Source of the DNA: Opitutus sp. ER46
GTDB lineage: Bacteria; Verrucomicrobiota; Verrucomicrobiia; Opitutales; Opitutaceae
DNA: 64,000 nucleotides
Assembly (NCBI RefSeq): GCF_003054705.1
Contig: NZ_QAYX01000025.1
Coordinates: forward strand, 558,001-622,000
Direction of reading: 5' to 3'
Below the pieces are notes generated by a model. That model was not told the DNA's origin, ran no database searches, and worked only from the letters and a program-made list of their open reading frames with translations. This document shows, in pieces, positions 49,625-58,771 of the stretch. The translations under genes were made by a program, and so were the position numbers. Position 1 is the stretch's first letter, and the number at the start of each line of letters is the position of its first letter.

Positions 49625-51712
49625 TCAGAAGCGAAGGGTGGCCTTCAACCGGAAGTTCCGGCCTTTTTGCGGGATGGTCCTCTGCGCGTGCTCCTCGGCG
49701 CCCACGTAGCCGTAGGCGGTATCGAACAGGTTGTAGATGCTGGCGGAGAGTTCGAGACCGCCGGGCAGGTGGAGCAGCCGGAAGGTAAGATTCGTGAGGA
49801 GGAAGTCGTCCGTGGCGGTGCCGGTGTAAGTGCGGACGCTGCCCATGTACTGGAGTTCAAGGCCGGCTGTGAGGCGGTCGTGGAGCAGGGGCTGGGCGAG
49901 ATTGAGTTTGGCGAGGTGGCGGGGGGAGTTGGACATCTCCCGATCGTTGACGTGGTCGCGGCCGCGTTCGAACGCGTAGCTGGTGCGCAGGTGGGTCCCG
50001 TGGGCGGAGCGGCCCTCGAACTCGAGTTCCACCCCGGTGGCGGAGTAAAGCCGCATGTTGTCGAAGTAGAAATCGCCGGCAGGGAGAGGGACCTGGGAAA
50101 TCAGGTCGTGGACGCTGTAGCGATAGACGGAGACACTGGCGCGGGAGTCGCCGGCGAAATACTGATCGAGCGCCAGTTCGTAGGAATGGATCTTCTCCGG
50201 GCGCAGCTCAATGGGTGCAGGCGGCGGGTAATAGAAACGTTCATACGGATTGGGGGCGCGATAAGCGGTGCCATAGAGCGCCTTGATCGTGGTGCCTGCG
50301 ACAGGATCGTAGATCAGCGCAACGCGCGGGTTGAACGTCCCGCCGAAGCTGTCCGTATAATGATCGTAGCGCAGGCCGGCGTTGAGCAGGACGTCGCGGT
50401 GCAGGGCGATCTCGCCCTGGGCGTAGGCGCCGAAGATGCGGCTGTCGCGCTCATCGGCGACGTTGTAGATGCGCGGTTCGACGAGGTCGTAGGAATACTG
50501 GTTCTGATGCAGGTTCTGGCGCACCTCGGCGCCGGCGAGGAACGTGTGCTTGCCGGCGAGGGTGGCGGTCGCCTGGCCCTCCAGGCTCAGCCATTCGCCG
50601 AGCGTGTCGTCGTGATTGACATAGGTGGGCGACGCGGCGCCCGGTTCGGATGGAAACGGATAGTCGCCCCGGTAGGCATACGAGTCGTACGCGGCGCGGC
50701 CTTGCAGATGGAGTTGAGGGGTGACCTCGCGGTCGTAGCGAACGTCGACATAACCGCGGGCGTCGTAAGTTGTCTCGCGAGGATCATTGAAGAGGGTGTC
50801 GAACGAGGCCGTGGGTACCTGCTTGTCGCGGGCGGCGTAATAGGCGGTGACGGTGAGGTCGCGGTACTTGATGCTGCCGAAGAGCTTTTTCGCGTCTTCG
50901 CTGTCGGCGTTCTGGGCGACACCGTCGTTGCGGGCGCGAGGATTGTCGCTGATCCGCTGGTCGAACTCCGGGTAGTAGATGGCACCGCGACCGTCGCTCT
51001 GGTACCGGGTCGCGGAGATGAGCAGTTCCAGCTCGTTCTTGAACAGCTTGCCGTAGCTCACGCGGGCCTTGGTGGCACCGAAGCTGCCGAACTCGGTGGA
51101 GATCTCACCCCCGTCGAGTTGCCGGCCGCGGCGGGTGACGATGTTGAGCACGCCGTTGAACGCACTGCTGCCGTAGACCGAGGAACTCGGTCCGCGGATG
51201 ATCTCGACGCGGTCGATGAGCCCGACGTCCAGGGTGCCCTGGCTGAGTTCGGTCGAGTCAAAGATGTTTTCGTTCATGCGGTGCCCGTCGATGAGGACGA
51301 GCTTGCGGCTGTCGTAATCGCCGGGCCGCAGGAAGCCGCGGATGCCGAGGTAAATGTAATTGCTGTCGTTCGAGACGTAGAGCCCGCGCACGCTGGCGAG
51401 GACTTCGCCGAGGGTACGGTGGCCGAAGTTGGCGATCTCATCGGCGGTCACGATGGTGACGGACGAGGGGGCGCGGGTGACCTTTTGCTCGAACTTCGAG
51501 GCCCCGGACACGGAGGCGATCTTCACGGACATGAGCTGCTCGAGCGAAAGCTCGGCGAGCTCATCGGAACTGGCGGTGGCGAAGGCGGAGGCGCCGCCCA
51601 AGGCGAGGGCGGCTGCGGCCAAGGCGAGGCGAGGCAAGCCGGCGTGCCGGGCGGGGACGGCGGGGCAGCGCGACGGTGCGTTTCGTTCGGAAGAGCGAGC
51701 GAGGATTGTCAT
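49625..51712 (-). CDS. TonB-dependent receptor of a YfiR/kinase operon
   Basis: 695 residues from MTILARSSERN, with a hydrophobic signal core LALAAAALALGG (about 29-40); the frame opens further upstream, to 51979, without a better start. After the signal comes ELAELSLEQLMSVKIASVSG, a short N-terminal motif typical of this receptor subgroup. The plug follows (SSVTIVTADEIANFGHRTLG and VEIIRGPSSSVYGSSAFNGV), then a barrel ending in FRLKATLRF with the terminal Phe needed for assembly. It has no N-terminal STN domain, so it does not signal by the FecA/FecR route. It heads a four-gene operon (gaps 17 and 2 bases, then a 4-base overlap) with yfiR and two kinases. The ligand is unknown. Confidence 0.93.
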   Translation of the reverse strand: MTILARSSERNAPSRCPAVPARHAGLPRLALAAAALALGGASAFATASSDELAELSLEQLMSVKIASVSGASKFEQKVTRAPSSVTIVTADEIANFGHRTLGEVLASVRGLYVSNDSNYIYLGIRGFLRPGDYDSRKLVLIDGHRMNENIFDSTELSQGTLDVGLIDRVEIIRGPSSSVYGSSAFNGVLNIVTRRGRQLDGGEISTEFGSFGATKARVSYGKLFKNELELLISATRYQSDGRGAIYYPEFDQRISDNPRARNDGVAQNADSEDAKKLFGSIKYRDLTVTAYYAARDKQVPTASFDTLFNDPRETTYDARGYVDVRYDREVTPQLHLQGRAAYDSYAYRGDYPFPSEPGAASPTYVNHDDTLGEWLSLEGQATATLAGKHTFLAGAEVRQNLHQNQYSYDLVEPRIYNVADERDSRIFGAYAQGEIALHRDVLLNAGLRYDHYTDSFGGTFNPRVALIYDPVAGTTIKALYGTAYRAPNPYERFYYPPPAPIELRPEKIHSYELALDQYFAGDSRASVSVYRYSVHDLISQVPLPAGDFYFDNMRLYSATGVELEFEGRSAHGTHLRTSYAFERGRDHVNDREMSNSPRHLAKLNLAQPLLHDRLTAGLELQYMGSVRTYTGTATDDFLLTNLTFRLLHLPGGLELSASIYNLFDTAYGYVGAEEHAQRTIPQKGRNFRLKATLRF

Positions 51713-51731
51713 CGGACAAGGCAGGCACGCG

Positions 51732-51823
51732 GTCCGACGAGGTCGGACGGCAGGCGCACCGCGGCTTTCAGGCTGAGGCGACGGCCCGGTCATGTCGAGG
51801 GGGCGGACAACCGTAGTAATACC
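51732..51823 (-). promoter_or_regulatory. Leader of the TonB-YfiR-kinase operon
   Basis: Read toward the receptor gene: TATTACTACGG (about 51813-51823), then GCGGTGCGCC (51753-51762), then a GTCCGAC/GTCGGAC hairpin (51732-51748). The first two motifs also occur, in order and 48-58 bases apart, in the chemoreceptor leader near 37.33-37.41 kb. A GGGGCGG/CCGCCCC hairpin lies further up at 51847-51870. The whole gap is 326 bases; no cobalamin-riboswitch signature was found. Confidence 0.4.
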
Positions 51824-52038
51824 CGCCGACGTCGCCGAGGCAGGGCGGGGCGGGGGCATAGCGCCGCCCCGGCGAGCTGGCTCAAGGTGAGCCGGGGGGC
51901 TGACGCCGCGGTGGTAGTGGAGAAAGGAGCTTGGCGGCGAGCCGAGCTGGAGGACATGGATTCGCCGAGATATCGGCACGCGCTGCCGCAGGATGGCAGG
52001 AAAACGGGGGTGATCTGCTCGGACAGTTGGAGAAGACG

Positions 52039-52794
52039 ATGGGGTGCGCGGAGGGAGACTGCCGGGGCGGCAGCGGCAAACCCGGCCTTGCCACCCCGGC
52101 GGGGCCGGTGCGGGATGGCGCGGTGAGCTGCGATTGTCGTATGGAGGCAGAGAACGAGGACCAGCGGCGGGTGTTGGTCCGGTTGCTGGCCATCAATGCC
52201 GTGATGTTCGTCGTCGAGATGGTGGTGGGGGTATGCGCAGACTCATCGGGCGTCATTGCCGACTCGCTGGACATGCTGGCAGACGCGATGGTCTATGGAC
52301 TGGGGCTGTACGCGGTGGGGCGCAGCGCGGCATTGAAGCGCCGGGCGGCGCGGTGGAGTGGTCTCTTTCAGGTCGGGCTCGCGGTCTGTATTCTGCTCGA
52401 TGCCATCCGGCGGGGGTGGTGGGGCAGCGAGCCGACGTCGGTGCTGATGATGGCTGTCTCGCTGGTCGCGCTGGCGGCGAACGCGTACTGCCTGTTCCTC
52501 CTTCAGAAACACCGCGACGGAGAGGTGCACATGCGCGCGAGCTGGATATTCTCGCGCAGCGATGTGATCGCGAACGTCGGAGTGATGGTGGCGGGCGCGC
52601 TCGTGGCGGGACTCGGGTCGCGTTGGCCCGACCTGGTGGTCGGGGCGGCGATTGCTGGTGTCGTGGTCTACGGCGGGTTGGCCATTTTGGCGGATACCCG
52701 ACGCGACGCGGAGGCAGGCGAAAAGCGAGGATGCGAAGGTGGAGGTTGCAGTGGACGGGAGTGCGAGAGGCACGAAGCCGAGAGGCGAGATTGA
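52039..52794 (+). CDS. Cation-diffusion-facilitator-like transporter with cysteine-rich ends
   Basis: 251 residues. I chose the ATG at 52039 because it follows GGAGAAG and adds a cysteine-rich N-terminus (MGCAEGDC, then SCDCR); the next ATG is at 52141. Six membrane helices follow, with SSGVIADSLDMLADAMVYGL as helix 2 and RSDVIANVGVMVAGALVAGL as helix 5. In classical CDF proteins these helices carry HxxxD metal sites; here the residues are DxxxD-like and DxxxN-like, so the metal may differ. The C-terminus again is Cys-rich (GCEGGGCSGREC). It probably exports a divalent metal with proton exchange. It has no operon partner; the heptosyltransferase gene starts 206 bases later. Confidence 0.82.
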   Translation: MGCAEGDCRGGSGKPGLATPAGPVRDGAVSCDCRMEAENEDQRRVLVRLLAINAVMFVVEMVVGVCADSSGVIADSLDMLADAMVYGLGLYAVGRSAALKRRAARWSGLFQVGLAVCILLDAIRRGWWGSEPTSVLMMAVSLVALAANAYCLFLLQKHRDGEVHMRASWIFSRSDVIANVGVMVAGALVAGLGSRWPDLVVGAAIAGVVVYGGLAILADTRRDAEAGEKRGCEGGGCSGRECERHEAERRD

Positions 52795-53000
52795 GGCGGG
52801 GAGGGTGGCGAAGGCGCGGGGCGACGGCGTGGAGGCGGAACGATTGCTGGTTGGTGAGCAGGAGCCAGTTCCGCCGCGAAAATCGTCGAGTTAGGGTTAA
52901 AAGCGGCGGAGCAGGGATTTGGCATTTGATTTCAGTGGGGAAACCTCGTGAACGTACGCGCGCAAACCCTCCGGTCCGTCCGTCAAGTTCCCGAACGTTC

Positions 53001-53963
53001 ATGACTGAGCTGCTCATCATCAAACCCTCGTCGCTCGGCGACATCGTCCAAGGTCTTCAGGTCGCCACCTCGCTGAAGGCGCAAGTCAGCGGGCTGCGAA
53101 TCTCCTGGGTGGTTCGGGAAATCTTTGAACCGATCGTGCGGGCCTGCGCGGCGATCGACCAGGTGTACGTCTTCGAGCGCAACGCCGGGGCAAAGGGGTT
53201 TATCCGCCTGACGAAGGAGCTGCGGAAGACGAAGTTTGACTACGTCTTCGACATGCAAGGCCTGCTGCGGACCGGCCTGATGACCTCGCGGACGATCGCG
53301 GAGCATAAAGTGGGGCGGTCGGATGCCCGGGAATGGTCGGGCGTGTTCTATAACGAGAAGGTGCCGCTGCCGCCGGACGGCAAGCGCAGCCATGCGCTCG
53401 ATATCCTGCTCCAGTTTTGCCCCGTACTGGGCGCGAAGCCGCAGTTGGAGGGCACGCTGAAGTTCCGCGAGATCGACAGCCTGGACCTGAAGTTCGCGCA
53501 GGGGCGCGGAGGCGGAAAGCCGATCCTGATGTTTGTCGATAGCCGCCGGGCCGAGAAGTGCTGGGGCGGTTTCAAGCAGCTCACCGAGTTGATCCTGCGC
53601 GACGACAAGCAGCGGAAGGTGATCTGGGCCGGCAGCAACTACGTCCACGACCGCGGCGCGTATCCGGCATCGCAGTTTCTGAATCTGACGGGCAACACCA
53701 GCCTCGTTTCGCTGCCAGCGTTGATCAAGCGGGCCGAGTGGGTGATCGCGAACGACAGCGGTCCGATGCACCTCGCGGCGGCGCTCGGTGTGCGGGTGCT
53801 GGCGATCTTTGGGCCGACGGACCCGCGGCTGTACGGCCCGTATCCGCTGCGTTCGCCGACGAACGTCGTCGTGCAGGCGCCGGTGGGTGACCTGCGAATG
53901 CTTTCGGCGAAGGACGTGTACCAGCGGTTTCAGCGCGCCCGCAAACGATTCGCGACGAACTGA
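53001..53963 (+). CDS. Glycosyltransferase family 9 (lipopolysaccharide heptosyltransferase type)
   Basis: 320 residues from MTELLIIKPSSLGDIVQGLQ, the characteristic GT9 opening (KPSSLGDI). The C-terminal half has VIANDSGPMHLAAALGVRVL and FGPTDPRLYGPY, which bind the ADP-sugar and are diagnostic of heptosyltransferases. It adds heptose to the inner core of lipopolysaccharide at the cytoplasmic face of the inner membrane. The frame extends upstream through the CDF gene, but only in the wrong frame for that gene. It is followed 135 bases later by serS. Confidence 0.92.
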   Translation: MTELLIIKPSSLGDIVQGLQVATSLKAQVSGLRISWVVREIFEPIVRACAAIDQVYVFERNAGAKGFIRLTKELRKTKFDYVFDMQGLLRTGLMTSRTIAEHKVGRSDAREWSGVFYNEKVPLPPDGKRSHALDILLQFCPVLGAKPQLEGTLKFREIDSLDLKFAQGRGGGKPILMFVDSRRAEKCWGGFKQLTELILRDDKQRKVIWAGSNYVHDRGAYPASQFLNLTGNTSLVSLPALIKRAEWVIANDSGPMHLAAALGVRVLAIFGPTDPRLYGPYPLRSPTNVVVQAPVGDLRMLSAKDVYQRFQRARKRFATN

Positions 53964-54098
53964 GCGGCGCGTCTGTGGGGAGCGCCTGCGCGATGGCGGA
54001 CGATGCGTGGGCGGTTACCGGCGACGGTGGCGGCGCGCCAAGGAAGGCCGCCACTTGCTACTTGGCACTGATGGAGCGGGGTGCACACTCGCGCGTTT

Positions 54099-55370
54099 AT
54101 GCTCGATCCGAAGCTCCTTCGTGAAACTCCTGACGTCGTCCGGGCGGCGATTGCCAAGAAGCACCTGGATGTGGATGTCGACGCCGTGCTGGCGATCGAC
54201 ACGGCGTGGCGCACGCAGCTCCAGGAAGTGGAATCGCTGCGCGCCAGCCAGAAGGCGGCGAATACCGCCATGGCCAAGCTGCCGAAGGGCACGCCGGAGT
54301 TTCTCGAGAAGGTGAAGGAAATGAAGGCGGTCTCGGCGCAGGTGAAGGAGCGCGAGGTCCAGCTGAAAGAACTCGAGGAGAAGTTCCGGCAGGCGATGCT
54401 GTCGCTGCCGAACCTGCCCCACGCGAGCGTGCCCGAGGGCAAGACGCCGGAGCAGAACGTGGTTTATGCGACGCACGGAGACCAGAATGCTCCACGGCCG
54501 CATGCGAAGGCGCATTGGGAAATCCCGGGCTTCGACAAGCTGTTCGATTTTGGGCGCGGCGCGAAGGTGACCGGCGCCGGTTTTCCGTTCTACGTGGGCG
54601 ATGGCGCCCGCATCGTGCGGGCGCTGCTGCACTTCTTCCTGGATGAGAATGCTAAGGCCGGCTACGTGGAGGTGAACCCGCCGATCTTCGTGAACGCGGC
54701 GAGCGCGACGGCGACGGGGCAGCTCCCAGACAAGGAAGGGCAGATGTACGAGACCACGCCCGACCACCTTTACGCGGTGCCCACGGCGGAAGTGCCGCTG
54801 ACGAATTTCTTCCGCGACGAGATCCTCGAGGAAGAGGCGCTGCCGGTGTACCGGTGCGCGTACACGCCGTGTTTCCGCCGCGAGGCGGGAAGCTACGGCA
54901 AGGACGTCCGCGGGCTGAACCGGCTGCACCAGTTCGACAAGGTCGAACTGCTAAAGTGGGTGCACCCGGCGACGAGCTACGAGGAACTCGACAAACTGCG
55001 GACCGACGCGGAGCGGATCCTGCAGAAGCTCGACCTCCCGTACCGCGTGCTCCTGATGTGCGGCGGCGACCTGGGCTTTGCCCAGGCGAAGAAATACGAC
55101 CTGGAGGTTTGGTCGGCCGGCCAAAAACGCTGGCTCGAGGTTTCCAGTTGCTCGAACTTTGAGACCTTCCAGGCCCGTCGGGCGCAGATCCGCTATCGGG
55201 CGAAGGAGACCGGCAAGCCGGAGCTCGTGCACACCCTGAACGGCTCAGGTCTCGCGGTGCCGCGGGTGCTCGCCGCCCTGCTGGAGAATAATCTCCAGGA
55301 GGATGGTCGGGTGAAGATTCCGGCGGCGCTCGTGCCGTACTTCGGCAAGGAGTATCTGACGTTTGCCTGA
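54099..55370 (+). CDS. serS: Seryl-tRNA synthetase
   Basis: 423 residues from MLDPKLLRETPDVVRAAI. The N-terminal part to about residue 105 is the long antiparallel coiled-coil arm that binds the variable arm of tRNA-Ser. The class II catalytic core follows: TAEVPLTNFF at about 226, motif 2 in CFRREAGSYGKDVRGLNRLH (about 262-281) and motif 3 near NGSGLAVPRVLAALLENNL (about 380-398). It charges tRNA-Ser, and tRNA-Sec where present. Length and motif order are standard. No T-box or other leader structure is evident in the 135-base upstream gap. Confidence 0.97.
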   Translation: MLDPKLLRETPDVVRAAIAKKHLDVDVDAVLAIDTAWRTQLQEVESLRASQKAANTAMAKLPKGTPEFLEKVKEMKAVSAQVKEREVQLKELEEKFRQAMLSLPNLPHASVPEGKTPEQNVVYATHGDQNAPRPHAKAHWEIPGFDKLFDFGRGAKVTGAGFPFYVGDGARIVRALLHFFLDENAKAGYVEVNPPIFVNAASATATGQLPDKEGQMYETTPDHLYAVPTAEVPLTNFFRDEILEEEALPVYRCAYTPCFRREAGSYGKDVRGLNRLHQFDKVELLKWVHPATSYEELDKLRTDAERILQKLDLPYRVLLMCGGDLGFAQAKKYDLEVWSAGQKRWLEVSSCSNFETFQARRAQIRYRAKETGKPELVHTLNGSGLAVPRVLAALLENNLQEDGRVKIPAALVPYFGKEYLTFA

Positions 55371-55437
55371 CCTCAGGTGCCGTCGCCGCTGGTGATCCCG
55401 GCGGCGCGGCGAAGGGTCTCTCGGCGTCCCCACGCCC

Positions 55438-56493
55438 ATGCCACCGCCGCGCCGCCGGACCAACTCGTGGAAAACGATTGCGGCGACGGTCGCGGCGGCA
55501 GTCCCGCGCGGCCGGCTGGAGACGTCTGTACTTCGCTGGACGGAGACGCCGGCGGCGCGGGGAAACTGGACGGTGGGCGTGTCGGGGGGCGGTGATTCGG
55601 TCCTGCTTCTGCTCCTGCTTTGGGCGCACTGGCCGGAGCGACGAAGCCGCCTGCGGGCGCTGCATTTTGATCACCGGCTGCGGGGCCCGTCATCGCGGGC
55701 GGACCGGGGCTTCTGCCGCCGGTTGTGCGCGGCGTTGGGCGTGCCGTTGACCGTCGAGGCGTGGGAGCGGCCGAACGGGTCGCGCGTTCGAAGCCCGAGC
55801 GAGGCGGAGGCTAGATCGGCGCGGCTCGCGTTCTTTGCGCGACACTCGCGCGTGCTGTGGCTCGGACACCACCAGGATGACGTCGCGGAGTCGCTGCTGA
55901 TGCGGCTTGCGCGCGGGAGCGGGGCGGGGGGCTTGTCGGCGCCGCGGCCGGTGCAGCCGATGCCGGCTGGGCGGGTTCACCTGCGGCCGCTGCTCGGTCT
56001 GCGGAAGAAGGAGGTGTTGGCCGTGTTGGAGGCGGCGGGGGCGGGATGGCGGGAGGATGAAAGCAATGCGGGCGGAGCCTATTTTCGGAATCGCATCCGG
56101 CGGGACGTGCTGCCGCGTTGGGAGAAAGCGGCGCGGCGGGATGCGGTGGCGGGCGCGGCGCGCTCGCGTGAATTGCTGGCGGAAGACGACGCGGCGCTTG
56201 AACGCTGGGTTGACGAGTTGGCGGTGTTTGGGCGCAACGGGGACCTGCTGCTGCGGCGTCTCGCCGGCAGGCCGCGGGCAGTGGTCCGTCGCGCGCTTCA
56301 TCGTTGGCTGGGGCGAGTTTTGCCGGGGGCCGATCTCTCCAGGCAGGCGTTCGATGCCCTGCTGGCGGCGGTCGAGCGGGGCGATCCGACGAGGCAGAGC
56401 CTTGGGCGGGAGAGCTTTGGGGTGATCCGCGCCGGTCGATTGATGCTTATGACTGGAAAGCCCTCGGCCAATTTCCAGAGGCGCGTCAATTGA
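55438..56493 (+). CDS. tilS: tRNA(Ile)-lysidine synthetase
   Basis: 351 residues. The PP-loop SGGGDS (49-54), HFDHRLRG (76-83) and the [20 protein letters not shown] region are the conserved ATP and lysine/tRNA site of TilS, which converts C34 of the AUA-reading tRNA-Ile to lysidine. At 351 residues it is shorter than the E. coli enzyme (about 430), and the C-terminal substrate domain appears reduced. ftsH follows 53 bases after the stop, an order common across bacteria and probably one transcript ending at the terminator at 58580. Confidence 0.95.
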   Translation: MPPPRRRTNSWKTIAATVAAAVPRGRLETSVLRWTETPAARGNWTVGVSGGGDSVLLLLLLWAHWPERRSRLRALHFDHRLRGPSSRADRGFCRRLCAALGVPLTVEAWERPNGSRVRSPSEAEARSARLAFFARHSRVLWLGHHQDDVAESLLMRLARGSGAGGLSAPRPVQPMPAGRVHLRPLLGLRKKEVLAVLEAAGAGWREDESNAGGAYFRNRIRRDVLPRWEKAARRDAVAGAARSRELLAEDDAALERWVDELAVFGRNGDLLLRRLAGRPRAVVRRALHRWLGRVLPGADLSRQAFDALLAAVERGDPTRQSLGRESFGVIRAGRLMLMTGKPSANFQRRVN

Positions 56494-56546
56494 CTTATCC
56501 CCCCGGAACCATCACGGTAGCCGCTCAGTCAAAAAAACGACCCGCA

Positions 56547-58556
56547 ATGCCTGACCCTGATAACAAGAAGTCTCGTCGCAGCCTGAAGAACCTGCCGCCG
56601 GATCGCTTTCAACCCAAGATGCTGATCTTCTGGCTGGTCTTGGTGGCGGCCGTCCTGGCGTTGCTCTACTACACGCCGATGTCGACGAGCGCACCGGAAA
56701 CGTTGACGGTGCAGGAAGTTGTCGCACGAGCGGAAGCCGGGAATATCAATCGCGACGCGAAGAAGCCGGCGATCATTCGTCCGGATCCGAGCAGTGGACG
56801 AGACTGGATGGTCATCACCGGTGAGAGCCGAAAGGACGCCACCAGCCCGTGGCAGCCGTTCCGCGTGGCCGACCGCGTGACTGACACCACTTACGAGCGG
56901 CTGACGAAGACGAACGCCTTCCAGCCGCAGCCCACCCAGACGCTGCTCACCTCGATCGCGGCGCAGGTCATCCCGTTCATCATCATCATCGGCCTGCTCT
57001 ATTTCCTCTTTGTCCGCCAGCTGCGGCAGGCGGGCCGCGGGGCGCTGAGCTTCGGCAAGAGCCGGGCGAAGCTGCTGACGCGAGATCGGGACAAAATCAC
57101 CTTTGCCGACGTTGCCGGTTGCGATGAGGCGAAGGAAGAAGTCTCCGAAGTCGTCGAGTTTCTCAAGGACCCGAAGAAGTTCACGAAGATGGGCGGTCGG
57201 ATTCCGAAGGGCATCCTGATGGTTGGCCCTCCGGGTACCGGCAAGACGTTGCTCGCGAAGGCCGTGGCAGGCGAGGCCGACGTGCCGTTCTTCAGCATCT
57301 CGGGCTCGGACTTCGTGGAAATGTTTGTCGGCGTCGGCGCGAGCCGCGTCCGCGACATGTTCGAGCAGGGCCGCAAGAGCGCGCCGTGCATCATCTTCAT
57401 TGATGAAATCGACGCCGTGGGCCGCCAGCGCGGCGCCGGCTTGGGCGGCGGCAACGACGAACGCGAGCAGACGCTGAACTCGCTGCTCGTGGAGATGGAC
57501 GGCTTCGATACCACCGAAGGCGTCATCATCATCGCGGCGACGAATCGCCCTGACGTGCTCGACAGCGCGCTGCTGCGGCCGGGCCGATTCGACCGCCAGA
57601 TCTACGTCGATCTCCCTGACTTGGTGGGCCGCGAGCAAATCCTGCGCGTGCACGCCAAGAAGGTGAGCCTCGCGGAGAACGTTGACCTTTCCGTGATCGC
57701 CCGCGGCACGCCTGGCCTCTCGGGCGCGGAACTTGCGAACCTCCTGAACGAAGCCGCTCTCCTCGCTGCGCGTCGCAGTAAGAAGAAGGTGGAAATGCAG
57801 GACGTGGACGATGCCCGCGAGAAGGTGCAGTTCGGTCGTGAGCGTCGCCGCCTGATGGACGATGAGGAGAAGAAGCTCACCGCGTACCACGAGGCGGGGC
57901 ATGCGCTGGTTCAGGCCGTGCTCGATGACGGCCACATGCCGGTGCACAAGGTGACAATCATCCCGCGTGGTCGCAGCCTCGGCAGCACCATGTTTATTCC
58001 GAAGAAGGACACGCTGACGCACTCCTATCGCCGCATGCTGAATCAGATCGCGATGGGGCTCGGTGGCCGGATTGCGGAAGAACTGGTGCTTGGCGACATC
58101 TCGAGCGGAGCGTCGGGCGACATCAAACAGATCACCAAGCTCGCTCGCCTGATGGTTTGTGACTGGGGCATGAGCCCGCTTGGCCCGGTGGCGTATGGGG
58201 ACCATCATGACACCGTCTTCCTCGGGCGCGAAATTACCCGCAACGAACTCATTTCCGAAGAGACGGCGCGTCACATCGACGAGCAGATTCATCGGATCAT
58301 CGATGAGCAGTACCAGCGGGCGAAGCAGGTGATCAGCGAACGCCGTTCGGCCCTCGAAAAGATCGCCGAGGCGCTGCTGGAGTTCGAGACCATCGACGGC
58401 AAGCATGTGCTGGAGATCCTCCAGTTCGGCGAGATTCGGTCCCCGATCGTCCCGCCGGTTCCGCCGAAGACCGACTCGAAGCCGTCCCGGAAGACGCCGG
58501 AAAAGTCATCCGCTCCGGAATCGATCGGACCGGCCACGGCGCCGAATCCGGCCTGA
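56547..58556 (+). CDS. ftsH: ATP-dependent membrane zinc metalloprotease FtsH
   Basis: 669 residues from [17 protein letters not shown]. Two membrane helices (about 25-43 and 138-156) flank a periplasmic domain. The AAA+ domain has Walker A GPPGTGKT (227-234), Walker B FIDEIDA and the second region of homology RPGRFDRQI. The peptidase motif is HEAGH (448-452), with the third zinc ligand in the SGASGDIKQ segment. It degrades misfolded membrane proteins and selected soluble regulators as a hexamer. The C-terminal 35 residues are Pro/Ser-rich. The frame runs upstream into tilS out of that gene's phase and is discarded there. A strong terminator follows. Confidence 0.97.
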   Translation: MPDPDNKKSRRSLKNLPPDRFQPKMLIFWLVLVAAVLALLYYTPMSTSAPETLTVQEVVARAEAGNINRDAKKPAIIRPDPSSGRDWMVITGESRKDATSPWQPFRVADRVTDTTYERLTKTNAFQPQPTQTLLTSIAAQVIPFIIIIGLLYFLFVRQLRQAGRGALSFGKSRAKLLTRDRDKITFADVAGCDEAKEEVSEVVEFLKDPKKFTKMGGRIPKGILMVGPPGTGKTLLAKAVAGEADVPFFSISGSDFVEMFVGVGASRVRDMFEQGRKSAPCIIFIDEIDAVGRQRGAGLGGGNDEREQTLNSLLVEMDGFDTTEGVIIIAATNRPDVLDSALLRPGRFDRQIYVDLPDLVGREQILRVHAKKVSLAENVDLSVIARGTPGLSGAELANLLNEAALLAARRSKKKVEMQDVDDAREKVQFGRERRRLMDDEEKKLTAYHEAGHALVQAVLDDGHMPVHKVTIIPRGRSLGSTMFIPKKDTLTHSYRRMLNQIAMGLGGRIAEELVLGDISSGASGDIKQITKLARLMVCDWGMSPLGPVAYGDHHDTVFLGREITRNELISEETARHIDEQIHRIIDEQYQRAKQVISERRSALEKIAEALLEFETIDGKHVLEILQFGEIRSPIVPPVPPKTDSKPSRKTPEKSSAPESIGPATAPNPA

Positions 58557-58579
58557 GCGCCCGTACAATCCCCGTTTTC

Positions 58580-58612
58580 GAGACGCGACCTACCAGGTCG
58601 CGTCTCTTTTTT
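58580..58612 (+). terminator. Rho-independent terminator after ftsH
   Basis: GAGACGCGACC / GGTCGCGTCTC (11 bp, loop TACCA) followed by TTTTTT at 58607-58612. Confidence 0.95.
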
Positions 58613-58771
58613 GGTGCGTAATGGCACGGCCCTGGGCGCCCGCGCCTCATGGAAAGTTTCCCGATAGGCTTGTCGGTCAAAGTGATGGTGGAGGATTGCC
58701 CGGCTCGAAGATCGCAAAATCTGTCTTGGAATGACCCATCCGGCCCGTAAATCTGCGGCCCTTTAACCCAC

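Noticed and set aside
51713-52038. Cobalamin or other known riboswitch upstream of the TonB receptor
   Set aside because: No B12-box or other known core consensus could be found on the sense strand.
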